A DNA stretch of 64,000 nucleotides from Fluviicola sp. GTDB taxonomy: Bacteria > Bacteroidota > Bacteroidia > Flavobacteriales_D > Crocinitomicaceae. The position numbers and the translations under genes are program-made. Position 1 is the stretch's first letter. Every line of letters starts with the position of its first letter. The stretch is from NCBI GenBank assembly GCA_029866325.1, contig JARWZO010000021.1, positions 89,574 through 153,573 of the forward strand, read 5' to 3'. Below the pieces are notes generated by a model that searched no databases, was not told the DNA's origin, and was given only the letters and a program-made list of their open reading frames with translations. Shown piece by piece: positions 25,401 to 35,111 of this stretch.

Positions 25401-28400
25401 AATAATTTCAGCAGCCTTGAGATCGTCAATTTCAGATAACAATTTAGTATCCGAAGGGTTTTTCTGCAATTCCACCTCTTTTTTGGAAATGGCATTACCG
25501 ATCGCGTCTAATAAACCTTGTTCTTCTTTCAACAAAGCGAGTTCGCGTTCCGTTCCTTCTTCCGTCTTCGCTATGATAGCATCTCTATTTTTGGTGTACT
25601 CAGGGCGAACGATTGCTGCAATTGCTTCTACAGAGTTTTCCTGCGGAGAGGAATTGTTTTCGATAGCAGCCAATTCGGTTGTTCTACCTGCAATGCGCTC
25701 TTCTACTTGGTCTTTTAAGGTGTTCAGCGCTGTTTCGCGCGCTTTGGCTTGTTCGTTATTCGGATTGCGCAACAATTGACCTTCCACATCTTCCAATTCA
25801 CCCTTGATGAGATTTTGTAATTGCTCATCCAAGGCGTTTTGCGCTTCTAATGTTTCTTTCGGAGTAGATTCGCTGATGGCTTCCAATTGCGCGTCGTGAT
25901 TCGGAGCTAAGGCTGTCAATTCCGTTTCTGGAGAAATGGTCGCTACCGGATTACTTAAATTGGCAATATCAGTATTTCGGTTACGAATCCGCTCTTCGGT
26001 TTCCGATTTAAGTCCTGCCAATGCCGCTTGGCGTTCTTTCAACTTCGGATCGTTTGGATTTTGCTGTTGCTGCTGTTCCGCGGTGCGAATCGCCTGATCT
26101 ATTTTCCCGATCAACGCTTCATCCAGATTGTTTTGTTTTTCCAGCGTTGCTTTCGGAGTTGATTCGCTAATGGCTTCCAGTTGCGCGTCGTGATTTGGTG
26201 CCAGAGAAGCCAATTCCGTTTCAGGAGTAATGGTTTGGGTAGGATTGCTATCCAGATCGGCAATCATTCCATTGCGATCTTCAATACGTTCCTTCGTCTC
26301 CGATTTGAGATCGGTTAAAGCCGCATTACGTTCCTTCAGCTTCAGATCATTCGGATTTTGTTGCTGAAGTTGTTCTACGGCCTGAATCTCTTGATCTATT
26401 TTCGTTATCAGCGTTTCATCCAAAACGTTTTGTTTCTCCAACGTACCTTTCGGAGTTGATTCGTTGATCGCTTCCAATTGCGCCTCGTGGTTCGGAGCCA
26501 AGGTAGCCAATACCATTTCAGGAGTAATACTTGCAACAGGATTTCCTAAATTGGCAATTGTCGCCTCGCGATCTTTGATACGTTCTTGCGTTTCCGATTT
26601 GAGTCCTGTCAACGCAGCATTGCGTTCCTTCAGCTTCGGATCATTCGGATTTTGTTGCTGAAGTTGTTCTACCGCCCGAATCTCCTGATCTATTTTCGTT
26701 ATCAGGGTTTCATCCAAAACGTTTTGTTTTTCCAGCGTACCTTTCGGAGTGGATTCGTTGATGGCTTCCAATTGCGCTTCGTGGTTCGGAGCCAAGGTAG
26801 CCAAAACCGTTTCCGGAGTAATGCTTGCAGCAGGATTACCTAGATTAGCAATCGTCGCTTCACGATCTTTGATACGTTCTTCGGTTTCCGATTTAAGTCC
26901 GGTCAATGCCGCATTGCGTTCCTTCAACTTCGGATCGGTTGGATTTTGTTGCTGCTGTTGCTCTACCGCGCGAATCTCCTGATCTATTTTCCCAATCAGG
27001 GTTTCATCCAACGCGTTTTGTTTTTCCAGCGTTGCTTTCGGAGTGGATTCCTTAACGGCTTCCAACTGAGCTTCATGATTCGGCGCTAAAGCAGTTAATT
27101 CCGTTGCCGGTGTAATGGTCAAAGCAGGATTCTCGGGTAACCCGGCTATTTTGGTTTCGCGTTCCGTAATCTGATCTTCCAATTTTTGCTGCAAGTCGGT
27201 CAATTCTTCTCTACGCTTAATGGCTTTTTCATCTTTCGGATTGGTCTTCAATGTTTCCTCAACTTTCGTCAATTCCTCATCTACTTGTTTGTCTAACCCA
27301 CGGTCAATTGCCAGTAAATCTTCTTCTTTCTTGCGCGGATCGGAACCGGGACGCGAGTTAACAGCTTTTACTTGTTCTTCGTAAGTATCTGTCAATTGCT
27401 CAACCACCGGATCTTTATCTTGCTTATCTGCAATTGCCTGAATAGAAGGATCTTTTTTCAACTCACCAACTTGTTGTGCAATATAAGCCGCCAGCGTATT
27501 GTTGTTTTTCGAATCAACAGCACTTAATTTGTTTTGCACTTCAGCCGGAGAAACAGGTCGTGCGTCGTTTACGGAAGTAACGTCTTGCAAAAATTCAATC
27601 CGTTCGGTGAGTGCCTGTTCTTTTTTGGTGTTTCTTTCTAGTTTGGTTTCCAGATTCTTACGCTCTTCCACAACCATGGCCAATTCACCGGTTTTACTGT
27701 TGATGGCACTTTCAATTCCCGGCACGTCTTTTTTCTTGGCAGTTGTCAAATCGGTTTTCAATTGATTGATTTCCTGCTCGAGTTGTTTTTCTGTTTTCAG
27801 GTAATTATCGCGTTGTTCAGACCATGTTTTTTTCTCTTTCTGCAAGCCAATTTGCTCATCAACCAAGGCATCAACCGGATTGGAGAAATCACCTTCTTTC
27901 ACCGCATCAATTGTGCGGATATTACCGGTAATCACCTCTTTTAGGTCTGTGATATTCTCAGCTGCCACATCTTTTTTGATTTCAGAAGTTACCGCCTCAA
28001 TGGAAGCCAGCAAATCTTTATCCCCCGCACCTTTTTTGGCAACGCTATCCGAAAATGCGATCAACTCGCGTGTTTCGGTTTTCAGTTCTGTTATTTCGTT
28101 GATGTTTTCCTGAGCTTGCGTCAGTAGCTCAAACTTCACTTCTTTTGTTGGAGCAGCATTCGCACGATTGACTAAGGCTTTGGCTTCTTCTTGTTTTTTA
28201 GCAATTTCATCCAGGTTTTCACTTGCTTGATTCAGCGCACCGTTCACCAGGTTTTCGTTGACCTTCACTTTGTCTTCCTGCTTGTTTTCCAATTGTTCAA
28301 ACACGGCTACAATTTCCTGCGGACCTGCATTTTCAAAGCCCAGTTCGGCCAATATCTTCTCATTCTCTTTATTGGCATCTAATTGTTCCAAATCAAACTG

Positions 28401-29843
28401 ATCGGCATTCGGGTTGAGTTCAGATCGCATTTTGATTACTTCGGCCAACACTCCCGCAGGATCTTCGACCTCTTCATTAAACAAATCAACCACACGCACC
28501 ACTTCGGAATTGTCGAGCGTTTCTTCCAGAATTTTTTGCTTCAGTGGCTTAAATTCTTTCGTAAACGGAATAGACACCAAGTATTTATGCGAAAGTGTAC
28601 TTCCTTCCACCTTCATGTCGTACGTATATTTCCCCCCTTTCGGGAATGTAATGAGGTAAGAACCTTTTTCGTTGGAAGCAAACGTTCCTATTTTTTCGCC
28701 CGAAGCGTAATCCGTTACCGTAATCGAAATCTTTTTGTTCTCGGGGTGAATGCTCGAAAGAAAATTTCCTTTTACCACTGCCAATTGCAGCGGAACACGT
28801 GTCACACGCACTTTATATACGTGAATATTTCCGTTGGAACTTTGACGAGTCGAAGCAAAATAGGCGTTATTATCGAGTGAATCAACCACAAAAAACAAAT
28901 CATTGTCGGGCGATGAAATGGCAAAATCCATGTTCTCAGGCACACCGAAAGTATTGTTTTCTACATCCAGCTTGGAACGAAAAATATCGTATCCACCCAT
29001 TGAATTGTGGCCTTTCGAACAGAAATAGAGGTAATTGCTTCCGGCCTGCATGAACGGGAAATCCTCATCGAATTTGGTATTCACATTTCCGGCAACCACT
29101 TGAGGTAAACTCCAGCTTTCATCGGGGAGTTTTCTGCGCATGTAAATATCCTTCTGCCCGGTATCGTTATCACCATACGATGCGTAATAAATGGTTGTAT
29201 TGTTTCCTGCCGGGAAATGAATGAGCGGAACGTAGCCTTTCTTCTTATCGATTTTACTTTGATAATCGGCCGCTACAATAATATCTCCACCAATGTTTTC
29301 GGGTAATTTATACAAGCGGAAAAATTCCTTGGCACTTGTTTCCGTTTTTTGCAATACCACCAAATCGCTGATCGTAGTAAGCAAACGCTTGCCGTTTTGG
29401 CACATTTCAATCTGCCGGTCTACCTCGAATGTGCTTTTGGGTTTGCCGCCGGCCTTTTGTTTGTAGAGCTCATAATTTTTGATGGCTTCGTTGAACTGAT
29501 AGTTCAAATGATAGGCTTTCCCCAAAAAGTAATACGCCTGAACATCTGTTGAAGCATCCGTGATGGCATAATTGAGGTATTTGAAGGCATCTTGTTTTTT
29601 GTAGGAATTGTACAATAAACACGTTCCGAAACGGTAATTGTAATCGTGAGAACGTGGGTTAAGTGCCAATAATCTTGAATAAAGCGGCGTAGCATCAACG
29701 TATTTTTCTTCTTCAAAGAGTTTGTCGGCCTGAATTTTTACATCGGCTTCCGTTTGCTGCGAATAGCTTACTGATTGAACCGCAAAAAGCAATACAATAA
29801 ACGAAAGTAGCCGAAAGAGGTTTAGTCCTGACACTGAATTCAT
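22461..29843 (-). CDS. Giant TPR / WD40-like / coiled-coil / SPOR envelope protein
   Basis: 2460 aa. Signal peptide at about 10-28. TPR repeats ~30-150 (DATPLYSRLLALNP, FNEAIKNYELYKQKAGG). A PD40-type propeller region ~180-360 (GGYDIFRSK, NNAYFASTRQ). A small beta domain ~365-450. Then ~1600 residues of acidic coiled coil, including five near-identical 98-aa repeats (see the repeat entry). Two SPOR-like domains near 2140-2330 (VYRVQVGAFAKPIPE, YFTVQVGVYNRPVPA), which in other proteins bind denuded peptidoglycan. The TPR-PD40 start resembles PorE-like T9SS proteins, but no OmpA domain is present. Likely a periplasmic or outer-membrane scaffold; specific role not known. Confidence 0.82.
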   Translation of the reverse strand: MNSVSGLNLFRLLSFIVLLFAVQSVSYSQQTEADVKIQADKLFEEEKYVDATPLYSRLLALNPRSHDYNYRFGTCLLYNSYKKQDAFKYLNYAITDASTDVQAYYFLGKAYHLNYQFNEAIKNYELYKQKAGGKPKSTFEVDRQIEMCQNGKRLLTTISDLVVLQKTETSAKEFFRLYKLPENIGGDIIVAADYQSKIDKKKGYVPLIHFPAGNNTTIYYASYGDNDTGQKDIYMRRKLPDESWSLPQVVAGNVNTKFDEDFPFMQAGSNYLYFCSKGHNSMGGYDIFRSKLDVENNTFGVPENMDFAISSPDNDLFFVVDSLDNNAYFASTRQSSNGNIHVYKVRVTRVPLQLAVVKGNFLSSIHPENKKISITVTDYASGEKIGTFASNEKGSYLITFPKGGKYTYDMKVEGSTLSHKYLVSIPFTKEFKPLKQKILEETLDNSEVVRVVDLFNEEVEDPAGVLAEVIKMRSELNPNADQFDLEQLDANKENEKILAELGFENAGPQEIVAVFEQLENKQEDKVKVNENLVNGALNQASENLDEIAKKQEEAKALVNRANAAPTKEVKFELLTQAQENINEITELKTETRELIAFSDSVAKKGAGDKDLLASIEAVTSEIKKDVAAENITDLKEVITGNIRTIDAVKEGDFSNPVDALVDEQIGLQKEKKTWSEQRDNYLKTEKQLEQEINQLKTDLTTAKKKDVPGIESAINSKTGELAMVVEERKNLETKLERNTKKEQALTERIEFLQDVTSVNDARPVSPAEVQNKLSAVDSKNNNTLAAYIAQQVGELKKDPSIQAIADKQDKDPVVEQLTDTYEEQVKAVNSRPGSDPRKKEEDLLAIDRGLDKQVDEELTKVEETLKTNPKDEKAIKRREELTDLQQKLEDQITERETKIAGLPENPALTITPATELTALAPNHEAQLEAVKESTPKATLEKQNALDETLIGKIDQEIRAVEQQQQQNPTDPKLKERNAALTGLKSETEERIKDREATIANLGNPAASITPETVLATLAPNHEAQLEAINESTPKGTLEKQNVLDETLITKIDQEIRAVEQLQQQNPNDPKLKERNAALTGLKSETQERIKDREATIANLGNPVASITPEMVLATLAPNHEAQLEAINESTPKGTLEKQNVLDETLITKIDQEIQAVEQLQQQNPNDLKLKERNAALTDLKSETKERIEDRNGMIADLDSNPTQTITPETELASLAPNHDAQLEAISESTPKATLEKQNNLDEALIGKIDQAIRTAEQQQQQNPNDPKLKERQAALAGLKSETEERIRNRNTDIANLSNPVATISPETELTALAPNHDAQLEAISESTPKETLEAQNALDEQLQNLIKGELEDVEGQLLRNPNNEQAKARETALNTLKDQVEERIAGRTTELAAIENNSSPQENSVEAIAAIVRPEYTKNRDAIIAKTEEGTERELALLKEEQGLLDAIGNAISKKEVELQKNPSDTKLLSEIDDLKAAEIIQEAKVSESEEELIAIEKAAIEPEQFIAQLDPKYQAPNLANRENYTEEEIAKFTQQEKTLQDKLIKRLNTNIKKLEKGFDPKLAAENKIITGLMERSVNLQQTLNEAVVEDPAVADRIAEELGDDNEFVMNTKPASIDEAKRILTELHEYENALTEQIETLRGNDPVDEEAVKAKNDQLKAVRKRIGVVEVDLDEMESFTEIASNPNASEAQQELTQLTAAESELQGRLTQGNLTPQEQRATEKELAAIQTKKGVQETIVLQENVAAAKTERQAETTQLDQQSGTDPLVTAVKQRSTDLTEPTSSKPTKRELEQQLQQEEQATVLVKTTNDYLENKAIYDQEQLVTASPEELKTQRRRFSIEIGQLEAVIAAGKNDPKKTEEVKAAQIQLNALETAVATIDEMLTKLDQEKVAESPVKQGLQAPLTYEEEVKLAASPAYPALLQQYNETQETKYELETVVREKEAVREQLAGASPEESQSLIDQLRNLSATEITLRIELDQQERGLETAVNATENLEQVRNLLAREVIPVKQTPGAASTIAATLGDGFELVANPAEVRSEKVLPVGTKAPSGLVYRVQVGAFAKPIPEDLFKEFTPVTGEKLNNGITRYLAGYFGNRNKVADAQRDIRALGYSDAFVVAYCDGERITLAEARRLEDLGLCIPKNQDSLLMEIAENTLAQLPADSQARLQPQIKPSDYNKAPGAVVAEAAEEHKGLYFTVQVGVYNRPVPASQVKNIDPLVTKRLENGQIRYSSGMFHSVEEARPKRAEAIERGITDAFITAYFQGERITIDEAKRILAEQGTAILEPNTTIVPANAIEAAKDYVASQPPVKTVQEPLVQFVSKERYDEYPRAEVSRLNNYGSFYFDPSDKRIKSVEYLNSEAIAQLQALQQEMDTVQTTQNALPFELKRSTIVAEWESLEMTGAAADWLLRITQPHNGTATENGFILSFEGVPASEQETLMQTLQQFGASKVELEVEAQL
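25640..27121 (-). repeat. Five 98-aa (about 294-bp) coding tandem repeats
   Basis: Inside the 2460-aa gene, the module TPET.L..LAPNH.AQLEA through DR...I..L.NP recurs five times. The marker LAPNH(E/D)AQLEA is spaced 294-297 bp apart in the DNA (starts near 25865, 26161, 26458, 26752, 27047). Middle copies are almost identical at DNA level; the outer two are diverged. Confidence 0.85.
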
Positions 29844-29864
29844 TAAAATCGTTTCACTGTACGA

Positions 29865-30494
29865 TCAACGCTTAAAAAGGTTCATTTTGCTTTCATTTCC
29901 ATCAACGATTCTGCCGATGTTCTTTCTGTGGGCCACAATTACAATAGCTGAGAGAACAGACCCAAAAACAGGCAGCGCAAACGTTTGTATAGGGAAAGCA
30001 AACCAAAGTAGCAGCGCGAAAGCGAAGGCAGCAAGAATGGAACCAAGCGAAACGTAGTGACTAATCATAAAAACCAACAAGAAAATCGCAAGACAAATAA
30101 GTGCAGCCAAAGGCTGTAAACCAATAACGGCTCCCAACGAAGTGGCAACCCCTTTTCCACCTTTAAATCCTGCGAAAATGGGAAATACATGTCCTAGAAC
30201 AGCCAAAAACGAAGCAACCAATTGCACATGTGTCAGTTCCGGAGCTGTAAAATCATATCCCAACACAAAGTAAGGTAACAAAACGGCGGTCATTCCTTTC
30301 AACACGTCGATGGAAAGCACTACTCTACCCGCCTTTTTTCCAAGTACACGAAAGGTATTGGTGGCACCTGCATTTTTACTGCCATGCTCTCGAATATCCA
30401 AGCCGTACTTGATCTTTCCTACCCAAACTGCAGTAGGTATTGATCCTAAAAAATAAGCTGGCAACGCCGCCAGATAATCCGTTGGTATGATCAT
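29865..30494 (-). CDS. plsY: Glycerol-3-phosphate acyltransferase PlsY
   Basis: 209 aa, integral membrane, five to seven helices. PlsY transfers an acyl group from acyl-phosphate to glycerol-3-phosphate, the first step of phospholipid synthesis. All three signature blocks are visible: YFLGSIPTAVWVGK, REHGSKNAGATNTFRVLGKKAG with DVLKG, and HVFPIFAGFKGGKGVATSLG. Normal length. It overlaps the upstream 1537-aa gene by 4 bp (30491-30494), so the two are translationally coupled. Confidence 0.95.
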   Translation of the reverse strand: MIIPTDYLAALPAYFLGSIPTAVWVGKIKYGLDIREHGSKNAGATNTFRVLGKKAGRVVLSIDVLKGMTAVLLPYFVLGYDFTAPELTHVQLVASFLAVLGHVFPIFAGFKGGKGVATSLGAVIGLQPLAALICLAIFLLVFMISHYVSLGSILAAFAFALLLWFAFPIQTFALPVFGSVLSAIVIVAHRKNIGRIVDGNESKMNLFKR

Positions 30495-33400
30495 TCAAAA
30501 AGTCCCAATAGTTTTGCTAAAAATACTTGATTTGACGATACCTCGTATATAAAATTCTTCGTTTTACGCTTATCTTCTTTAATCGCACCAATTGCAGTTG
30601 TCAATTCGGTATCATTAGAAACGATGCTCATTTTTCCATCGCGCTTCTGCATGTCGTAATGCAATACATAATCGGCTGCGCCCGGAACTTGCATCAGCAT
30701 CACAAATCGGTCGGCATTTTGCGAGTAAATCTGTTGAAAGAACCCTTTAAATACTACCTGACGCATGACCGGTTTTCCATAGAAGTTCACAATTGCGGCA
30801 CCATCTACATTGGTCAACAAACCGCGTTCCTGATTGCCTGCTTCTGCAAACGAACTCAGGCGAATTCCGGTAAGTACAATCGATTTTTCCAAAGCATCCG
30901 GTACTTTCTTGATTTTTTTGTCGCTTGAAAGGGTAAATTCCTCTTTCACTTTATCGGCTGTTTTCCGATCCGACCATTCCAACAAGGCTTGTTCAAGCGT
31001 AGTGGAATTAAAATCAAGCGGTTTTACACCTTCTACTGCTACAATGCGTTCGGCAGCGCCTTCAAAGGCATTTTTATCCATCGGAAGGTTGAAACGCATA
31101 GTTGTATTCATACTTGTTTCACCGGTGTTTTGGTCATAATTCACCGTTCCAACCACATCAACGGTCACATCGCCGAAATCCATTCCCAAGCTGATGTTTC
31201 CGTCACCATTCATCGAACAGCTTTCGGTATGCAGCGCAATAAAGTTTCCTGCTGCGCCACGGTTGACCAATTTTTCTTTCGATCCGATCTGGAATTCTTT
31301 CGCTGCAAAGTCGTACTGCAACAATCCGCTAGCTGTCATCACAATCGGGTCATTGGCTACTTCAAGTGCCGATAAGAAAGTCGGATACAAACGAATACTA
31401 TCCGTATTACGTGAATCTCTCCAAACAATTCCGGCCGAAATAGCCTGTCCGTCGAGTGTCTTCATGTTTTGCGATACAGGAATCTGAATGTTTTTCGGAT
31501 CGATCTGTGCTGTAAACGACATCCAGTTTTTCGGGAATTTCTCGCATTCATGATTGATACGGGTAGCTCCGTCAAAGTAAATCAACGGATTGGCCGATTT
31601 GATTGCCAGTTTTCCATAATAATCAAATTGCTTGCTGAGTTTGAAGTTGGCATCGTTTTTCACCACACCTTTCGCAAACGTTTGGTAAGACGAATCGACT
31701 CCGATCTGATCCACATGCAATAGCGTTTTGGTGGAATCGGCATCGAAATAAGGGTAGTCACCAACGGAAGTAAATGCTCGTCTGGCAGTGATTTCGGTAT
31801 TGGCATTCACAAATGTGTGGAATTTTGTAATGTAGTTGGCCACAATGCGTGAATTCAGTAATGGATCCATTTTCGCTTTTTTGCGAATAATTACGCGCAT
31901 ACTATCCGGATAAATACGAGCATCAGCCACATCGATGAATTCCGTCTTTGTACAGGTAATTGTTTTTTCCTTCAAGCTAAATGCCGCTTTCGGGGCTTTA
32001 AACTGAAGGGAATCTTGTTTCGGGTGGATAGAGAAGAAGTTTGGTCCCACCAAATCCAAATCGGTATTGATGGCGATGTCTTCACGTTTTCTCGATTCCA
32101 ATTCAACAGCATCATCATCCATCAACCAGGTGAAGAAGTCCATTTTACAGACATACTGATTTACCGGGAAAGTAATGGTTGATTCGCCATCGTTGGATTT
32201 GAATTCGCCCTTGCGTTGTTTAAACGACACATGCGCAGTTACATTATCCGTTTTAAATGCCAGCGGATCTTCATCTGCTTCGGCGAAGGTATTCTTGAGG
32301 TTAAAGATGGCGGTATCAGCGTCGATATCCCACCGTTTGAATTTAAACTTATCAGACCCAAGATTGGCTTTTTCCAAGTTCATGATTCCGAAACCGGTCA
32401 TACCACTTGGTTCTACGATTGCTGTACCTCTTAGTTTTGACTGTCCGCCAAAGAACACCAAATCGTCTTTCGGTGTGGAAGCCACTTTCAAAATACTTCT
32501 TTTCGGAACGTAGGTAATGTAAGCGTCAGGAGAAGTTACATCCGGGAATTGAACCCCTACTTCGATTGGTTTATTCGAGAATTCAGCAAAGCCGACTGTT
32601 GAATCGGGCAAGAATGTAAACGCTTTGGAAATAGAAGTGGATTGCACAAAGTCAATTTTCCCGGCTCCTTGCAAACCATTGTTTGAAAGCACGATTTTGT
32701 TTTCATACTTTGCTTTCGTTCCGTAGAAATCATGTCCACCAGCCGGAGCCTTCGTTGAAAATCCGAAGGAATAATCGGGCATGATGCGCAATTCTTCTTT
32801 GAAAACAGGGAAAATTCCTGCTGAAGTCAATTCACCTTTCAGTTTGAAATTACGCTCTTTCAAGTTATCCAAACTATCCATTTCAAACGGTTCGCAGGTA
32901 AAGAAGAACTTGGTAGAATCGTAGGCTCCGCGGTAAATTTCACGCGAATTGTAATATACTTTGGTTGGTTTTACCGATTTCAATTTCGGGTAATCAGTGA
33001 TTTTAGGATCATTTCCTGAGCGGTTATTCGGTGCATCAACCTGAATTTCTCCGGTAATACCGATAATGGCGCTTGTCATGGCAATGGACTTATTACCATC
33101 AGCTTCTGAAAGTGGTTTTACTCGGAACAAACTACGATCCGTTTTCAATAAGTTGATTTTGTTGGCTTCGTAATTGTAATTGGCTGATATCGTATGTGTT
33201 TCCAATTTACCTACACTGGCCCAACCCGAGAATTCGAAATCGCGATTTTTCTTGAGTATGATGTTGGCATTATCGGGAAGTACAAATGCAGCCTGCACGT
33301 CTGAAATACGCACCTGATCAACAGCTACTAACTTGATTTCCATTGTTGACAAGCTAAATGTACCGAATTCCTTAACAGCTCGACGATCAACGCTTTGTTT

Positions 33401-35104
33401 TTTGTAGATCGAATCCATTGATCGCAAATAGGCACTTTCTTTCATCTGCTCGGGTGTATAACCTTCCAATGTTTTAGGTCGCAAATCGGAAACAAACATC
33501 AGGTTATCAAAGTCTTTTTTACCGGCACGCGATTGAATGAAGTTGTCCAGTTTCGGATTCACGCGTACTTGTTTACTTTCCGAATCGTAGCTCAAGAAAC
33601 CATAACCTGCCAAATCGAGGATAATGGATTTGGCTTGTTCAATCGTTTTACCCATGGCACTGGCAATTTTACCTTCGTCTACTACGTATTCATCGTACTT
33701 GTAACAGTATTTTGAAATGGCCACCAAGGGGTGAACCTGTTCCATTCCTTGTAAACGATCATACAATCGACCATCGTAATAATTCTTCGATTCCAAACGG
33801 GCAACAAGTTGTTCCTGACTAGTGTATGGTTCAAACGTGAGCGATAAATCGGAAGATTTGCGTTCCCACGTAATTTTAGGAACATACATGTCTACCATGT
33901 GGTATGAATCGGAAAAAGGTGCTTGCGCAACACCGGTTTTACCACGGGTAAGTTCAAATATATCTTTCTCTTCATTGTAAACGAAATCGAGCCCAGGATG
34001 GAAAATCGAGTCTTTTTCGCCAACGTACATCAACACACTCGCAATCTGCGCGTTGATTTTCTTCGGAGCAACGGTAAAACGCTGACTTTCACTTTTCATG
34101 AATACTTTTCCGGCACGTTTCACTGTAAGTCTCGCGGGTTCTTTCGGTGTTCCAATTCCTACGAAGCTGGAACCCTGAAGCAAAAATCCACCGTCATAGT
34201 CAATATCCGGACGAATATTCTTGATGCTCAAGCGTTTTTCATAGGAAGTAAATTGCGGATAAACAGCATCGATTTCGCGTACAATTTTGAATGCGCGATC
34301 GTTTAAAGAACCGGCAATGGGTTTACTAAAGTAAGGAGTGGTCAATTTCACCGAATCAGCGGAAACATCCGAAGATTTCATGGAAGCATCGTATTTCCCA
34401 ATCATGGCAAAAGTAGTAGCCGGATCAAGCCCTACTTTTTTCCAATCGATTTTACCACCGGTTCCGTCCCATTTTTTCAAGATTGGATCATAAACACCAC
34501 TTGTGTTGTAAATGAGCAAACTATCAATGAAGCGGGCATCTTTTTTGTCGTTTTTATCACGGTTGGGGACACCGCAAAGTAAAGTTCCATTGGTGAAGCG
34601 AATCAATGGTTTGTCTGTAAATTCGAAGACATACGAGCCGTAAAAGTACCATTTGAAATTACTGGATTCCGCGATACGTCCTTCGGAGAAGAAGCCGGCA
34701 GATAGCTCAATAAAATCTTCGAATTTCTTGATGTTTTTGGCATCTAGCAACTTGTCGACCGAACTATGCCAAGCCGTATAACTGGAAGCCGGTTGTTTGT
34801 TTTTCACAAACGAATACACCGAGAAAACGTAATTGTAAATCTCAGGATATGCCTTCATACGCTTGGTTTCCATCAAATTACAGGTTGCAACCATTTGTTT
34901 GAAATAGCTATCGGAGAAGCTGGAACCTTCTAACAAGGCAACGGCCAGTTCTTTTTTGAGAAAGTCCTTCTGATCGCCCGAAATGTAATCGTTGGTGGCA
35001 GCCTGAAGCGCTTTCACAAACTTTTCACGATCTTCCGGATAACTCTGTCCGATTGCAGTTGCTCCCCACAGCAACACCATCCCAAGTACAATCAATTGCT
35101 TCAT
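30491..35104 (-). CDS. Large secreted protein of unknown function, 1537 aa
   Basis: Signal peptide 1-20 (MKQLIVLGMVLLWGATAIGQ). The rest is a very long beta-rich chain with many charged residues and no recognised domain, no Cys-rich motif and no T9SS sorting domain at the C-terminus (ends FLAKLLGLFE). N-terminal ~160 residues are helical (YISGDQKDFLKKELAVALLE). Proteins of this length and style are conserved hypotheticals in Bacteroidota. It overlaps plsY by 4 bp downstream and starts 7 bp after prmA ends, so it may be in one transcript with tpiA-prmA. An envelope role (periplasmic or outer membrane) is inference. Confidence 0.75.
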   Translation of the reverse strand: MKQLIVLGMVLLWGATAIGQSYPEDREKFVKALQAATNDYISGDQKDFLKKELAVALLEGSSFSDSYFKQMVATCNLMETKRMKAYPEIYNYVFSVYSFVKNKQPASSYTAWHSSVDKLLDAKNIKKFEDFIELSAGFFSEGRIAESSNFKWYFYGSYVFEFTDKPLIRFTNGTLLCGVPNRDKNDKKDARFIDSLLIYNTSGVYDPILKKWDGTGGKIDWKKVGLDPATTFAMIGKYDASMKSSDVSADSVKLTTPYFSKPIAGSLNDRAFKIVREIDAVYPQFTSYEKRLSIKNIRPDIDYDGGFLLQGSSFVGIGTPKEPARLTVKRAGKVFMKSESQRFTVAPKKINAQIASVLMYVGEKDSIFHPGLDFVYNEEKDIFELTRGKTGVAQAPFSDSYHMVDMYVPKITWERKSSDLSLTFEPYTSQEQLVARLESKNYYDGRLYDRLQGMEQVHPLVAISKYCYKYDEYVVDEGKIASAMGKTIEQAKSIILDLAGYGFLSYDSESKQVRVNPKLDNFIQSRAGKKDFDNLMFVSDLRPKTLEGYTPEQMKESAYLRSMDSIYKKQSVDRRAVKEFGTFSLSTMEIKLVAVDQVRISDVQAAFVLPDNANIILKKNRDFEFSGWASVGKLETHTISANYNYEANKINLLKTDRSLFRVKPLSEADGNKSIAMTSAIIGITGEIQVDAPNNRSGNDPKITDYPKLKSVKPTKVYYNSREIYRGAYDSTKFFFTCEPFEMDSLDNLKERNFKLKGELTSAGIFPVFKEELRIMPDYSFGFSTKAPAGGHDFYGTKAKYENKIVLSNNGLQGAGKIDFVQSTSISKAFTFLPDSTVGFAEFSNKPIEVGVQFPDVTSPDAYITYVPKRSILKVASTPKDDLVFFGGQSKLRGTAIVEPSGMTGFGIMNLEKANLGSDKFKFKRWDIDADTAIFNLKNTFAEADEDPLAFKTDNVTAHVSFKQRKGEFKSNDGESTITFPVNQYVCKMDFFTWLMDDDAVELESRKREDIAINTDLDLVGPNFFSIHPKQDSLQFKAPKAAFSLKEKTITCTKTEFIDVADARIYPDSMRVIIRKKAKMDPLLNSRIVANYITKFHTFVNANTEITARRAFTSVGDYPYFDADSTKTLLHVDQIGVDSSYQTFAKGVVKNDANFKLSKQFDYYGKLAIKSANPLIYFDGATRINHECEKFPKNWMSFTAQIDPKNIQIPVSQNMKTLDGQAISAGIVWRDSRNTDSIRLYPTFLSALEVANDPIVMTASGLLQYDFAAKEFQIGSKEKLVNRGAAGNFIALHTESCSMNGDGNISLGMDFGDVTVDVVGTVNYDQNTGETSMNTTMRFNLPMDKNAFEGAAERIVAVEGVKPLDFNSTTLEQALLEWSDRKTADKVKEEFTLSSDKKIKKVPDALEKSIVLTGIRLSSFAEAGNQERGLLTNVDGAAIVNFYGKPVMRQVVFKGFFQQIYSQNADRFVMLMQVPGAADYVLHYDMQKRDGKMSIVSNDTELTTAIGAIKEDKRKTKNFIYEVSSNQVFLAKLLGLFE

Positions 35105-35111
35105 AATCGTT

